From NCBI GenBank assembly GCA_905221605.1, contig CAJNDS010000779.1, positions 208,501 through 272,500 on the forward strand: a stretch of 64,000 bases of DNA, given 5' to 3'. Position numbers and translations under genes: made by a program. Positions 1 to 9,829 of this stretch are shown here, in pieces (within the stretch, counting starts at the first letter, position 1; each line of letters opens with the position of its first letter). The notes beneath the pieces were generated by a model. That model did no database searches and was not told where the DNA came from. It saw only the letters and a list, made by a program, of their open reading frames with translations. The stretch comes from Symbiodinium natans. Lineage: Eukaryota; Sar; Dinophyceae; Suessiales; Symbiodiniaceae.

Positions 1-3000
1 TTCCCCAATTGAACTCGAACTCCACCTGATCATCCTCGATCTCATGTTGGCCGCTCTCCACAGCTTCACACGCCCGATCCACCACGCATTGCGCCGCTAC
101 ACCTGTTGGTCTTTCCCCAGAACCCGCTTCCAAAGCTACCACGGGAACCACAAAGCCCAGGTCTTCTAGGACTTCATAGGCCAAGGTGTCTAATCCCCTC
201 ATGGTGTTCACGGTGTAGCCGACAAGCACTGTCCTTTTCCCTTTCCATGGCATCACCCAATGTCTTCTGAATGGGTCTACTCGTCGTACTTGTCTGTCCG
301 GCATGGGATGGGCGCAACCGAAGTAAGTTCCTTTGTTGTCAGAGGCGGCCACAATCGGCCCTCGCACTGTATCTCCATCTTGCAGTTCGACCCACAAGCT
401 TCCACCAGATTTCGGAGGCTTGATGACCACCGCGTAGTTCTTTGTGAGAGGATGGTTTTGCGAATCACGATGTAGGCGCCGTTCATCAATGCTGGAGATG
501 TAGAGGGAGGTAAACTCTGCCTCCGGGCACAACTCCGTCAATGCCCTAGTTGCTAGTTTCACCAGGGTTGGCCGCTCAGACGTGGCCTTGTGGAAGCCCA
601 CCACCCCTCCATGACGAAAAAGGCCGAACTTTAGCACGGTCCCCGCGACTTCGTCATTGATGATCTGGATAGCCTCCTCCAGGTTCCACTCTTGCAAGCA
701 TTGCGCCGCTCGTTTTTCACTATCCACCACTGTCTGCTTCACATGCTCTAGGGCCTGCAGTCTCCTTGGCTCCTCCTGGTCCTCATCAAAACCAACATGC
801 GTCTTTCTTGTCATTCGGCGACGAGGCGGTGGGTTGGGATCTGCTTCGAGGACGTCACTGGGAAAACCAGGATCATGTAGCCCAACTCGAACATTGGTGG
901 TGTGGATGAATGAGTTTCTCGCCTCGTTAAACACCAGATGGCCACCCTGGACATAGTCAGACAAGCCCACGTACCTCGCTTCCTCCCACTTCGCGCCAAA
1001 GGAGTCCTTTGCCTTCGATTTTTCTTTGAGGTCGTAGTCGTAGTGCCGCTTCTTCACCATGACCTTCGTCCCAAACGGCGCCATCAACTTTGTCATGAAG
1101 CCCAGAACGTCCGCCCGTTGCATGGCAGCCGCCGCTGCAGCCGCCTGCGGCCACAACTTCTTCGGCAGCCCTGAAGCCCCAAGCAGCGTCCTTGTCCTTT
1201 GCTTCACCCACCTGACCGTCTGCTCCACCGAACCATTAGACTGAGGCACTCCCGGCTCCGATGTCGTCACCCTGATCGACTGGTTCTTCAGGTAGGAGCG
1301 GATCATCCTTCCTTGAAACGCAGAGGCCTTGTCAGAGTGGTGTCGTAGGACAGGTAGATTGTGATGGCGAAGATATGTGAGGATGTCCTGCAGAGCTTCC
1401 AAGATCTCAGCTGAGGTTCCGGAAACCAAGGGCGTGGCGAAGACCAAGTAGGTGGATTCTGGAGGTTTGGTGTCCCCTTCCGCCATCTGAGGGTTTTGCA
1501 CCCTCTTTCCACTTTCCTCAGCTTCACAATCCTCCTCCAACTCACCATCACCATCACTCACACCTGCACCCACATGGGCGTTTCGCTCATCTTGCTCTTG
1601 GTCCTCAGGTTCAGAAGGGCTATATGGCTCCAACTCCTTCTCCAATTGGTCACCCTCGTCGAACGGGCTGGTGTTCTCATCGACTACCTCCCCATCCTCA
1701 GCAGTCTCTTCCCAGGTCCCATTGGCAAACGACGCTGGAAATCGGTACTTGCACACCAACAGGTTTTTGAACTGCTTGTAGAAGGGGCTTCGGGCGTTGT
1801 GGTCCAATCCTGCTTCATGCGGGCCAGAAAGGTCGGATGTTAACGTGAACATCTCCGGATGGCTCACTCGGCGATGCGGTCTTCCACTGGCCCCGAACAT
1901 GCTGCAGTACAAGCAGTCCCGACGAGGAGGCAAATGGCCCCGAGCCACGTGCTCCTTCCATTGGCCCACCGTCATAGCCGTCAATGCCGGGGTCACCAAC
2001 CATTCCTTCAAGGCCAGAGATATCGCTGCGCATAGGCCTGGAGCCCACGCCGCCAGAGCTTCGGATGGGCCGTCGAAAGGCTCGAGGACCCCTTTGGTTT
2101 TCGCTCCTCGAAGCAACGCCAGAGACATCATGTTCGTTCCCAGCGTCGTCGGCTTGATGGCTTTGTGACCATAGGCGCCCTGCTCGAAGCTGACCTCCGT
2201 GAGTCCTGCCTCCGCTGCGTACCTCTTCCACATTTCGGTATCCCAGAATGATGGCAACTCACTCCAGTTTGGGGTCGTGCTCGGCAAGTACTCATGGGGG
2301 TCTTGGGGCTGCTCCAGAACAAACGCCACCGTCGATGCTGACATTCTCCGGCCCAAACTTTGCAACCTCCCTGCCGTCGATTTTGCATGGAGCCAAAGCA
2401 TGCGAACGAACAGCTTGGTATCCCGGGTCACCTGCAATCTTTCACTGGGTGACTGGTCCGGCCACCCATACGGGTTTGCCCGAGAACGTACTGGCGATGG
2501 CCCTGGCTCCCGAAAACGAAGTCGACTGAATGTTCTGCACGGCGGCCCTCCGATGACTGCTGCAATCTTGCCTTGCGACGCCGCCCATGACAAAGCCCGC
2601 CACAAGTCCTGGTCCAATAGGTTGTGGCCTTGGGACCTCGCAATGTCCAGCTCCAGGAGGACCCTGTCGCCATCGTTCAACCAGCTGAATGCCTCCTTCT
2701 TCGTCTTTCCAGCAAAGAGATGAACCACCCAGCTCTTCGATGACCACAAGCGTCGCCGCTGCCTCCGGTTGAGGAATGTCAGCTTCTTCAGGATCTGCCA
2801 TCCACTCTCATTGTCCACGTTCGTTGCCAGGCCATACAGTGCCTCCGCAGGGACGTCCTTCAAGAAGGGAGCCGCCGCGACTGCCTTGTCCTCTTGGCCT
2901 GAATGCCCATAGCAAGCCTCGCCCAGGTAGTCGAACCACGACTTATCCAGCGTCCTCGCCATCGCCTGAACCCTGGCCTCTGTGCCCTTGACATTCTCGG

Positions 3001-6000
3001 TGAACTGGTCCAGCTTCTTCTTCTCGATCTTCGAGATGAGCTCCAAAGCCCTGGCCTCCGAGATGTGCGGGCACCCTTCTTTGGTCGAAAGCCGCACAAT
3101 GGTCCCATCTGGGCCCACCAAATGGCAGCTCGCAGGCCCCCACTCGAATCGATACCCCAGGGTCTTCACCAGCTCACCCACTGGGACGATGGCATTCGTT
3201 GTGGTCTCCCTGGCAGTTCCGTCCGCTCCAAAAAGCAGCGTGCCGGCGTTATTCATCTTCATCTGAACTTGCTCACCGCCGGCTAAGACCACATTAACCC
3301 ACATGCTTCGATCCCACTCCTCCTGCGAATGCGGATGACGTAGGGAATGGGTAGCGCCGGTATCCGCCAAAGCCATAGGTGCCCTGTCGCTCCTTTCGTT
3401 AATGGCGTCCAACTCCATGACCTTCGCCGCCTTCAACTTGATGTCACCTTTCTCACCCGCGCTCTTAGCCATCACAACCTGCTGGGCGGCCTGCATCAAG
3501 TTATCCAGGGTCCACACAGGCTCTCCAGGGGTAGTCGCCACCCCTTCTGCGCTGCCAATCGTAGCCGCCGAAGGTGGGATTGACGACCCACTTGATGACA
3601 TGATCGTGCTGGATGAGGACGAAGGTATTGCTTCAGCAGACGTGGCCTGTATCTCGGCGACCTTTGGCGTGGTCGGTGGAATTTGCATCCGCTCAGCTCC
3701 TTCTTCACGCTTTGCATGACTTCGCTTTCCTCCACCTTTCGTTGGGCACTCTCGAGCTCGATGACCCTCAGCCCCACACGCCAGGCACTTCTTCATGCGT
3801 TGATCTTTGGGGAAGCTGGCCATATCATGCTTGTACGGGCACTTTTCTCCCCTTCTACAGCCCGAGGGTTTGCTGAAGTACCTACACAAGGCTTCATTGG
3901 TGTCCTTTCCAGTCGGCGAGGTGGGCGGCGACGACGTCATTGTAGTTCCTGGATGAGGCATGGACGACGTAGACGTAGCCCTAATCTTCGGGTTGGTATC
4001 CATCCCGCCAGCCGCTGCCATCTGTTCCACCTCCGCCTGCAGGTGCCGTTGGTAATCCTCCACCTGGCGTAGGGTGGGCTTCGCGTCCAAACGCAAAGAA
4101 GTGCGTAGCAGCTGCGTCCTGAAATGAGCATCCGGGTTTCCAGTGATGAGCTTCGCCGTAGCCATGTCCAACCCTTTCGCCAGGACTGTTGGGTCTGGAG
4201 CACTCATTCCAAGCTGTTGGCACCGTCGTAGATGTCGAGGCCATCCACGCAGGATTTCCAGAGTCTCCGCGACATTCGTCCCGTGAGGTGGAGATTGGAG
4301 TTGCGCCAAAGTGTGTCCCCTTTCGGAAGACCCCCCCGGCTGGTACAGCACGAACAACCGGAACACCAGCTGAGTTACGTCCTGCGTTGCCCTCCTCGCG
4401 ATCAAGTCCGAGCGAACCACCTCCGGGACAGCGTTGAGCAGCAGCTGGCACGCGCGTGCATTCACCCGCGTCCACCTCCCTTTCACTGCGAAGTCGGCAT
4501 CCTCTGGCTGAATCGTCAGCCGCTCCAACTGCGTAGCCCCAAGCCACTTGGAGTACGAGCCCTCGACCGTTCGAAGGACGGCCTCCCACCATGCCCCGCT
4601 ATTCTCGCTCAAGTCCTTCATGCCGGTGGAGATCACCTCGATCCAGTCCTGAAAAACCAGCGGTGCATCCTTCGTTCCCGGGACCGTTAACGTCAGCAGA
4701 GCTTGGAGCCCCGGCTTCACGGTCTCCGTTCCTCCCGGAGAATCCCCTCCACGTGCTCCTTGAAGATTGCGCTCTTGAAGCTCCTGAAGCTGACGTACTC
4801 CACGGGCAATTGCTTCGATCATCGGTGCCGACGTAAGTCCTCCTTGATCAGGGGGCGGCGATGGGGACCTTCCTTTGTTCCTTGAAAACAAAGATCCCAA
4901 GATGCCCTGGCTTCCAGTTGGTTCTGCTCCGGCGTTCCCATAGACACCCTCGAAGCTTCCCAGGCCTTCACGCGAGCGGCCCCGATGTGCACTGGAACCT
5001 TCTCCACCCGAAGCCATGTTCCCCCGACCTGTCTCCGAGGCATCCCGGTCCTTGCAGAGCGGGCCAACGTTTCCTGCCGAGTCCTCAGCCACTGAAGCCA
5101 AACTTTGTCTTACCCCCCCATCCTGCGTAGGTTCTTGATGCGAATGCCCTCGTGGTTCAGGAAAACCATGTTCATCTGCAAGAGGACCTCCATGCATCCC
5201 AGTCCATCCTAGGGGTTCTTTACGAGGTAGACTTGGAGGTAGAGGCACTTCATGGCGAGGAAGACCCAGCGCTGCCGACCACGATGAGGACGCTGTTGTA
5301 GCCGGTTGCTCCGTAGGGCTTCGAAGGGTCTTGGTGGTTGCCATGCCTGCTGTCATTTGTTGCTTCAGCTGTCCTTCAAGAAGACTATTCCTCTGCTCGG
5401 CCATCTCAAGCCGATCAAGCAAAGGGCCCAGCTGACGTTGTACCTCCGCTTGCACCGCCTCCACAGACAGCCCACTTGATGATGGCGGTGTCAGATTCTG
5501 GCCCCTGGGCCTTGGTCCCTGCGGGGTCAACGTAGACGATCCACCAACTTGACGAGGTGGTGAGGCCAAAGGACTGGGCACCAGCTCATTGGAGCCAATA
5601 GCCCCCATAATCCGCGCTCCCACCCTAGAAATCCACGACCACCCCGACGGCAGCGTTTCCATTTCGGGAAAAGGTCCCCAAGGTGCCATAGAGGTCCGCG
5701 ATCTCGGTGTGAAGTATTCTGCTCCTTGAAACACAGCAGCTTCCGTGTAGGCAACGTCGTGGTCCACCGGGCGTTTCATTGGCCCCGTCTGTCCACCCGC
5801 AGCTTCTACCTCTGGGCTCGCCGCTGCATCCCATCCTGCATCCACTTCACCAGCACTTGCACTGAGTCCTTGTCCACTTGCCCTCCCCGATCCCGAAGCT
5901 TCAACTTGTTGTTCATCATCACGAGGAGGAGGCGGGATCGGGCTCGAATTCGTCGCACCGTACCCATTGGTACCCGTGGTGCCATTCACCAACACAGCGG

Positions 6001-6076
6001 AGTGGTGCGCAGCTGAGCCTTGGGCGCTCATAACCTGTTGTTCCAGGTTTGCCTCAAGGGTTGCTGGCATTGACAT
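1..6076 (-). CDS. Ty1/copia-like retroelement polyprotein (3' end outside window)
   Basis: One minus-strand frame is open from ATG at 6076 (in-frame TGA at 6119-6121 just upstream; second ATG two codons on) for 2,025 codons to the window edge. Domains in order: Pro/Gln-rich gag-like N-terminus with a possible coiled coil near residues 190-230; gag core; CCCH finger near 730-750 (pattern C-x8-C-x5-C-x3-H) followed by a CCHC knuckle (CLACGAEGHRAREC) near 765; aspartic protease motif LADTGATHS near 903; a cytosine-C5-methyltransferase-like module, about 1115-1315, with HLFAG, GGPPCRTFS and FVLEQP; a zinc-binding segment (CLYC...H...H) near 1385-1405; and an integrase core with D1415, D1582 and E1618. 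The last two are separated by exactly 35 residues, followed by the GSVEQTV helix. The PR-IN order is that of Ty1/copia, so RT and RNase H are expected beyond position 1. No frameshift or stop was seen, which suggests a young and possibly active copy. No LTR was found upstream. Confidence 0.9.
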   Translation of the reverse strand, partial: MSMPATLEANLEQQVMSAQGSAAHHSAVLVNGTTGTNGYGATNSSPIPPPPRDDEQQVEASGSGRASGQGLSASAGEVDAGWDAAASPEVEAAGGQTGPMKRPVDHDVAYTEAAVFQGAEYFTPRSRTSMAPWGPFPEMETLPSGWSWISRVGARIMGAIGSNELVPSPLASPPRQVGGSSTLTPQGPRPRGQNLTPPSSSGLSVEAVQAEVQRQLGPLLDRLEMAEQRNSLLEGQLKQQMTAGMATTKTLRSPTEQPATTASSSWSAALGLPRHEVPLPPSLPRKEPLGWTGMHGGPLADEHGFPEPRGHSHQEPTQDGGVRQSLASVAEDSAGNVGPLCKDRDASETGRGNMASGGEGSSAHRGRSREGLGSFEGVYGNAGAEPTGSQGILGSLFSRNKGRSPSPPPDQGGLTSAPMIEAIARGVRQLQELQERNLQGARGGDSPGGTETVKPGLQALLTLTVPGTKDAPLVFQDWIEVISTGMKDLSENSGAWWEAVLRTVEGSYSKWLGATQLERLTIQPEDADFAVKGRWTRVNARACQLLLNAVPEVVRSDLIARRATQDVTQLVFRLFVLYQPGGSSERGHTLAQLQSPPHGTNVAETLEILRGWPRHLRRCQQLGMSAPDPTVLAKGLDMATAKLITGNPDAHFRTQLLRTSLRLDAKPTLRQVEDYQRHLQAEVEQMAAAGGMDTNPKIRATSTSSMPHPGTTMTSSPPTSPTGKDTNEALCRYFSKPSGCRRGEKCPYKHDMASFPKDQRMKKCLACGAEGHRARECPTKGGGKRSHAKREEGAERMQIPPTTPKVAEIQATSAEAIPSSSSSTIMSSSGSSIPPSAATIGSAEGVATTPGEPVWTLDNLMQAAQQVVMAKSAGEKGDIKLKAAKVMELDAINERSDRAPMALADTGATHSLRHPHSQEEWDRSMWVNVVLAGGEQVQMKMNNAGTLLFGADGTARETTTNAIVPVGELVKTLGYRFEWGPASCHLVGPDGTIVRLSTKEGCPHISEARALELISKIEKKKLDQFTENVKGTEARVQAMARTLDKSWFDYLGEACYGHSGQEDKAVAAAPFLKDVPAEALYGLATNVDNESGWQILKKLTFLNRRQRRRLWSSKSWVVHLFAGKTKKEAFSWLNDGDRVLLELDIARSQGHNLLDQDLWRALSWAASQGKIAAVIGGPPCRTFSRLRFREPGPSPVRSRANPYGWPDQSPSERLQVTRDTKLFVRMLWLHAKSTAGRLQSLGRRMSASTVAFVLEQPQDPHEYLPSTTPNWSELPSFWDTEMWKRYAAEAGLTEVSFEQGAYGHKAIKPTTLGTNMMSLALLRGAKTKGVLEPFDGPSEALAAWAPGLCAAISLALKEWLVTPALTAMTVGQWKEHVARGHLPPRRDCLYCSMFGASGRPHRRVSHPEMFTLTSDLSGPHEAGLDHNARSPFYKQFKNLLVCKYRFPASFANGTWEETAEDGEVVDENTSPFDEGDQLEKELEPYSPSEPEDQEQDERNAHVGAGVSDGDGELEEDCEAEESGKRVQNPQMAEGDTKPPESTYLVFATPLVSGTSAEILEALQDILTYLRHHNLPVLRHHSDKASAFQGRMIRSYLKNQSIRVTTSEPGVPQSNGSVEQTVRWVKQRTRTLLGASGLPKKLWPQAAAAAAAMQRADVLGFMTKLMAPFGTKVMVKKRHYDYDLKEKSKAKDSFGAKWEEARYVGLSDYVQGGHLVFNEARNSFIHTTNVRVGLHDPGFPSDVLEADPNPPPRRRMTRKTHVGFDEDQEEPRRLQALEHVKQTVVDSEKRAAQCLQEWNLEEAIQIINDEVAGTVLKFGLFRHGGVVGFHKATSERPTLVKLATRALTELCPEAEFTSLYISSIDERRLHRDSQNHPLTKNYAVVIKPPKSGGSLWVELQDGDTVRGPIVAASDNKGTYFGCAHPMPDRQVRRVDPFRRHWVMPWKGKRTVLVGYTVNTMRGLDTLAYEVLEDLGFVVPVVALEAGSGERPTGVAAQCVVDRACEAVESGQHEIEDDQVEFEFNWG
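2110..2760 (-). other. Cytosine-C5-methyltransferase-like module within the polyprotein
   Basis: Inside the polyprotein, between protease and integrase. Seen: VVHLFAG (like motif I), an acidic ELDI (like motif II), GGPPCRTFSRLR (like motif IV, with a Pro-Cys in the place of the catalytic cysteine), FVLEQP (where ENV of motif VI would be) and KPTTLGTN near the end (like the motif IX/X region). A clear QxRxR motif VIII and a target-recognition domain were not recognised, so the module may be shortened or inactive. It is known that some eukaryotic retrotransposons, including Symbiodinium ones, carry cytosine methyltransferases; membership of that group is my inference. Confidence 0.6.
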
Positions 6077-7040
6077 CCATGCGCTGCTCGCAAAGACGAA
6101 AGATCCCCTTTCTTCCGCTCAAAGCACAAGAGACATGTCAAGTTACTATTCTGCTTACGTCATCTCGTGTGACGTTACAAGACTGTACACTTCCATAAAA
6201 GGTGCTGGCCAAGGGTTTATCATGACATCGTAGCCTTCCCTTGAACCAGCAAGTCGCATTGGCGTTCTCGGGTCTTCAAACGCAGCATACCCTTTAGGCG
6301 CTACGCTCTCTCCCCACACAGCTTCCCATGCCCTTCATATCCACACCCGAAATATTAGGATTCATGCAGAGAACCCGAATAAAGATCCAGGGTTTCTTAA
6401 TCAGTTTCCTACATCACTTGTCACCCCTAAACCCGGGAGGGATCACGGTGCCCAAAACTTTGAAACCTTACCCTCTATGCCCTGGGCACCACTAAAAGAG
6501 ACTGATGGAGAACCGATTCTCGGCTTTCTACGATTTTGGGGGGCTTCAGACTGTTCTGCAAGTGCTACATAGTGAGTCCTAATGAGAGTCTTGCTTGTCC
6601 AGTGCCTAAGGGAACTAAAGGTTAACCTTTGGGATTATATAGGGATTATACCCCAACAAGTTTAGAGGCCTGCTCTCTACTAAGGAGAACGGACTTGGGC
6701 TTAAAGTTTCAGACCTTGTGGATTTGAAGGGTTCAAATTCGGGGCTTCCCTGTTTTACAAGCAGCGATTGGGGGTTTAATTCGGGGTTTAGGACTTGGGA
6801 AAGGGTTTAGGATCTCGGGTTTAGGGCTTGTAGGGTGTATAGGGCTTGCGGGTTGGAGGGTCGAGAGCCTAGTACACATCAACATCCCAAGCCCCCTTAG
6901 TAAGATTTGAACACCAAGATTTCAAAAACATCTTTCAAACCCCAGAGCCCTATGAGAACGCAATAGGAAAAAACCAACTCTCAGACCCTGAAAACAACGA
7001 CAACCCTAAAACCCTCTCGCACCAGAACCCTTAAACCCAA
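6077..7040. other. Leader and upstream flank of the copia element, no LTR recognised
   Basis: The 5' leader of the element should lie here on the minus strand. I see no repeated LTR, no clear TG...CA boundary and no primer-binding site for a known tRNA. ACGTCA and TGACGT near 6155-6175 form a small inverted pair. From about 6,480 onward the DNA becomes degenerate heptamer sequence of TTTAGGG type, so the element boundary probably lies between 6,240 and 6,480. Confidence 0.4.
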
Positions 7041-7207
7041 GCATGTGGAAGCCTCAATGATTGCCAATGCTATGTTGGGGGTACCCCAGCATAACTACAG
7101 TATAAGATACCCCACAATTCTTTTCCAATCATTCAGCCTTAAAAAAAATATCTTCGCGCCCCCGGATATGTTGGCCCGGGCCTTCGCGCCAGGTGGCCCG
7201 AAGTCGC

Positions 7208-7281
7208 CGGTGGCTTCGGCTGAGGGCGGAGATGCTCTGGGCGTAGCCGGCTGCGAGGTCGGAGAAGCCCTTCTTGCAGTC
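7208..7281 (-). CDS. Candidate exon, helical segment of unknown host gene
   Basis: After CAAAG on the minus strand a frame begins with DCKKGFSDLAAGYAQSISAL, rich in GC-ending codons and helix formers, flanked by heptamer-like DNA. A GC donor is possible after SRSH; the 3' border is uncertain and the frame stays open for another 45 nt or so. It enters in phase 0, matching the exit of the exon at 8239-8335. Function unknown. Confidence 0.4.
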
Positions 7282-7587
7282 CTTTGCAAGGTGGTTTTTA
7301 CCACGGGTTTGAGGTTCTGGGTGGCTTTTTTAAGGTTGGTTAGCGCTTGGGGGCTCATGGCCTTCTGACAATCCTCTGCGCGTTGCGGTTTTGGAGCTCT
7401 TTGGCGGTTCAGGGGTTGCTCGCCTTTTTTAGCGTACGCTGGTGGTTTTGGGTTCTTTGCAGGGTGCTTTGAGGCACTAGCTCCGTGGGGTCTTTGGTTA
7501 ATCGTAGATGGTTACAGGTCTCTGGTATTAGTGGAGTGTTTGGGGCCGAGGGGCTCTTGCGGCGCTTTCGGTTTCTACTTGGTATCT

Positions 7588-7623
7588 GTTTAGGGTTTAG
7601 GGTTTAGGGTTTAGGGTTTAGGG
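7588..7623 (+). repeat. Interstitial telomere-like tract, (TTTAGGG)~5
   Basis: About five perfect tandem TTTAGGG heptamers on the plus strand. TTTAGGG is the plant and dinoflagellate telomere repeat type. The tract is internal, with unrelated sequence on both sides, so it is not a chromosome end. Confidence 0.9.
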
Positions 7624-7973
7624 GGAGGCTGTGGGGCTTGGTGTCAGGGCTTTGGTTGGGCTGAAGGTGCTGAGTGTCGGGCTTTGCTGGTTCAGGAATG
7701 CTATGGAAAGAAAGGGTTGAGATTTACACAGGGGTTGTTGCAGCCCTCGCCTGTGGTCGGTTGTTTCTATGGTGCTATGGCCCATGCTGCCGTCAGAACT
7801 CGTATCTGTCGTGCGATTGTTTGTGGCACTGGAAACAAGAAGACAGACCATAGGCCTAAACCACAAACCTACTGATTGGTAATTTTGTAAGGACGTGAAG
7901 AGATTCGGGGTGGATGGTGTTCCACCCCTGTGGGACCTCCATCTACACCCTCCGGCACCTCATTGTAATTTCA

Positions 7974-8052
7974 TGTAGGGGCCTTAATTACTATACCATA
8001 ATCATAATCAGGAACCCCAAAAATAGTATTGGTAGGTATTTAGGCCCCTGTG
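7974..8052. mobile_element. MITE-like palindromic element, copy 1 (TGTAGGGGCCTTAA family)
   Basis: It starts TGTAGGGGCCTTAA and ends TTTAGGCCCCTGTG, which are near reverse complements, with an AT-rich middle (ATAATCATAATCAGGAACC). Relatives are seen at 32,327-32,420, 45,878-45,975, 62,449-62,543 and partly at 51,019-51,075 and ~38,005-38,060. It is non-coding and about 80 bp, and no target-site duplication could be fixed. Confidence 0.6.
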
Positions 8053-8238
8053 TTTTTTGGGTTTGGGGCTTGAGGGTTCAGACGTCCGAGCTTTGAGTGG
8101 CGGCCTTTGCTGAGGAGACATTGAGCCCAGTTCCTGCAATGCAAGGCCCTCCGCAATCCCAAATAAAGCCCATCTACTTCAAAGTCACATAATGGCACAG
8201 TTCTGTAGTGAGTAACAGGGGAGAGCTGCACTAATTAC

Positions 8239-8335
8239 TCCCGACTGCTGTATCAGGCGGAGCTCCAGGTAGCTGTTCATCTCTGCGAGAGAGGTCTGGA
8301 AGGCTTTTACTTCGTCCTCGGCCACGTCAAGATAC
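8239..8335 (-). CDS. Candidate exon, acidic coiled-coil-like segment
   Basis: Bounded by CACAG acceptor and GTAATT donor on the minus strand. Reads one leading base and then 32 codons beginning YLDVAEDEVKAFQTSL and ending LRLIQQSG, with heptad-like leucines and acidic residues. It ends in phase 0, compatible with the exon at 7208-7281. Host gene unknown; probably the same gene as the neighbouring exons. Confidence 0.5.
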
Positions 8336-8575
8336 CTGTGAGGCTTGCGCGGTGGGTATCGCCTTGATACGTGGACTTGGGGAGTTGTTCAAACACTGAC
8401 ACGAAGTTAGAGCATCTTCAAAAGAAAGTGTAAACATTGAGCGCATGATGTGCTACGCACTCCTGGCCGCATGTGGGGGTTTGAGACAGCAGGGGACCCT
8501 GAGTACAGAAAAACAGGATCCTTCTTATGAAGACTCCTGAAGCAGAGTATCAACTGCAGTTAAATCCACCCTCAC

Positions 8576-8661
8576 CTCTGCTTGCCTGCTTCTCAACAGC
8601 CGAGAAGCCCATCCAGCTTCGTGCGCAGCTGCCACCAGATGTGGTCCAAGGACATTAGGAC
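8576..8661 (-). CDS. Candidate exon, frame ambiguous
   Basis: Acceptor CTGACAG at the upper border and a very good donor GAG/GTGAGG at the lower. Two frames are attractive. One reads PNVLGPHLVAAAHEAG through to the GTGAGG donor. The other reads VLMSLDHIWWQLRTKL but must leave earlier, at a GC donor or the GT of CTGTTG. I cannot choose between them without transcript data. Confidence 0.4.
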
Positions 8662-8859
8662 CTGTCAGCTCTCAACTCGGGGGCTTGACAGGGTTACTGT
8701 ATGCTTATGGGGTTTGGGGGCTTTGGGTTCAGGGTTCAGACTACAGGGCGCTGTTACAGTATGGGGGCTGCTATGTTTCACATGGTGCTCTTGCCCAGGC
8801 ATTCCAGCTTCCCATGCCCCCAACACCAGGGTCCCCAAAAGCTGCGGGATTAGGGTGAG

Positions 8860-9030
8860 GACCTCCGACAAAACCCTAAACCCTAAACTAAATCTCTAAA
8901 CCCTAAAGCCTTATCCTAGAACCCGAGCCCTCGACTCGCAACCCTAAGCCTTCCCCGCTCAACCCTTCAACCTTCAAGCCATTAACGACCCTTCAAAAAC
9001 CAAAAAACCCTTAAATCCCTCAAACACAAC
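8860..9030. repeat. Degenerate CCCTAAA-type heptamer stretch
   Basis: Mostly diverged CCCTAAA units with other short Pro-codon-like strings (ACCCTTAAATCCC and similar). No gene seen. This is representative of the background filling most of the window outside the transposons. Confidence 0.6.
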
Positions 9031-9054
9031 CCCCTCCCTCGTTAGTACAGCTGC

Positions 9055-9119
9055 CTGGTGCCGCTCGCGCGCCAGGGCCTTGTGGACCTTGCCCCGTGCG
9101 GCGTGGCTGGAGGCATTGC
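9055..9119 (-). CDS. Candidate exon, basic helical segment
   Basis: Acceptor GCACCAG and GC donor CAG/GCAGCT on the minus strand. Two bases and then 21 codons: NASSHAARGKVHKALARERHQ in one-letter form, split here only by its borders. Codons are strongly G/C-ending. It leaves in phase 0. CCAGGCA occurs at both borders, so an alternative acceptor is possible. Confidence 0.45.
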
Positions 9120-9179
9120 CTGGTGCCGATGGGAACAAGGGAGCCCCCTAAGAGGAGCTGAGGGTTAAGGGCGTAGGGT

Positions 9180-9480
9180 GCAGTTGCGTTTAGCGTTTAG
9201 GGGGTTTTAGGGTTAGGATTTGGGTTTTTATGGTTTTGGGTTTAAGATTTCTTAGTTCAGTTCTTGGAGGCGAAGGACTTGCCAGATTGTTGTTCACTGG
9301 TCGTTTCAAGAAGAGGGCGTCCAAGGCTCGCGCAGAGGAATGTGATTGATGTGAGATCGGCTCCTCTTGTTGCCCTCAACCCTAAACACTCAACCCTAAA
9401 CCTCAACCCTAGACCCTAAACCCTTGACGACCCTAAACCCTAATCCCTTAACCCTAAACACTAAACCGGCACGGGATTTG
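9180..9480. repeat. Telomere-like heptamers of both orientations around a possible short coding patch
   Basis: TTTAGGG-type units lie on the left (9,190-9,250) and CCCTAAA-type units on the right (9,380-9,470), giving a head-to-head arrangement. Between them, 9,255-9,370 is open on both strands and could be an exon, but neither strand is clearly better. Confidence 0.5.
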
Positions 9481-9740
9481 CAGAGACTTCAAACACTTCA
9501 AACATTTCAAACCAGCAGCTCTCTTGCCGGTAGACACCCAGGGTGCGGAGATGGAAGCTCGCCTCGCTTTTGCACGACGACGGTACATCCATAGAGAACG
9601 GTTTGGGGTTTAGGGTTTAGGGTTCAGGGTTCGGGGTTTAGCTTTCGGTTTTTTTGGCAGCCGACTAGCCACAGCACAGCGGGGTTACTAAGCTGGTCTC
9701 GGAGAACTCGAAAAGGAACCCAGGCAATACTTAGGCTTAC

Positions 9741-9806
9741 CTCGGGAAATCGCCTTCGGCATTCAGGGTAGGAAATGACCGTCAAATCAAAGTGGTTTCC
9801 CGCATC
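9741..9806 (-). CDS. Candidate exon
   Basis: On the minus strand, GAG precedes 22 codons (DAGNHFDLTVISYPEC then RRRFPE), followed by a consensus donor GAG/GTAAGC. Phase 0 at both ends. The acceptor lacks a good pyrimidine tract. No function recognised. Confidence 0.4.
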
Positions 9807-9829
9807 CTCCCTCAACCAGATCTCTCGCC

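Noticed and set aside
9500-9600. Exon on either strand (plus GAEMEARLAFARRRYIH; minus CKSEASFHLRTLGVYRQES)
   Set aside because: Both strands are equally coherent, so no call could be supported.
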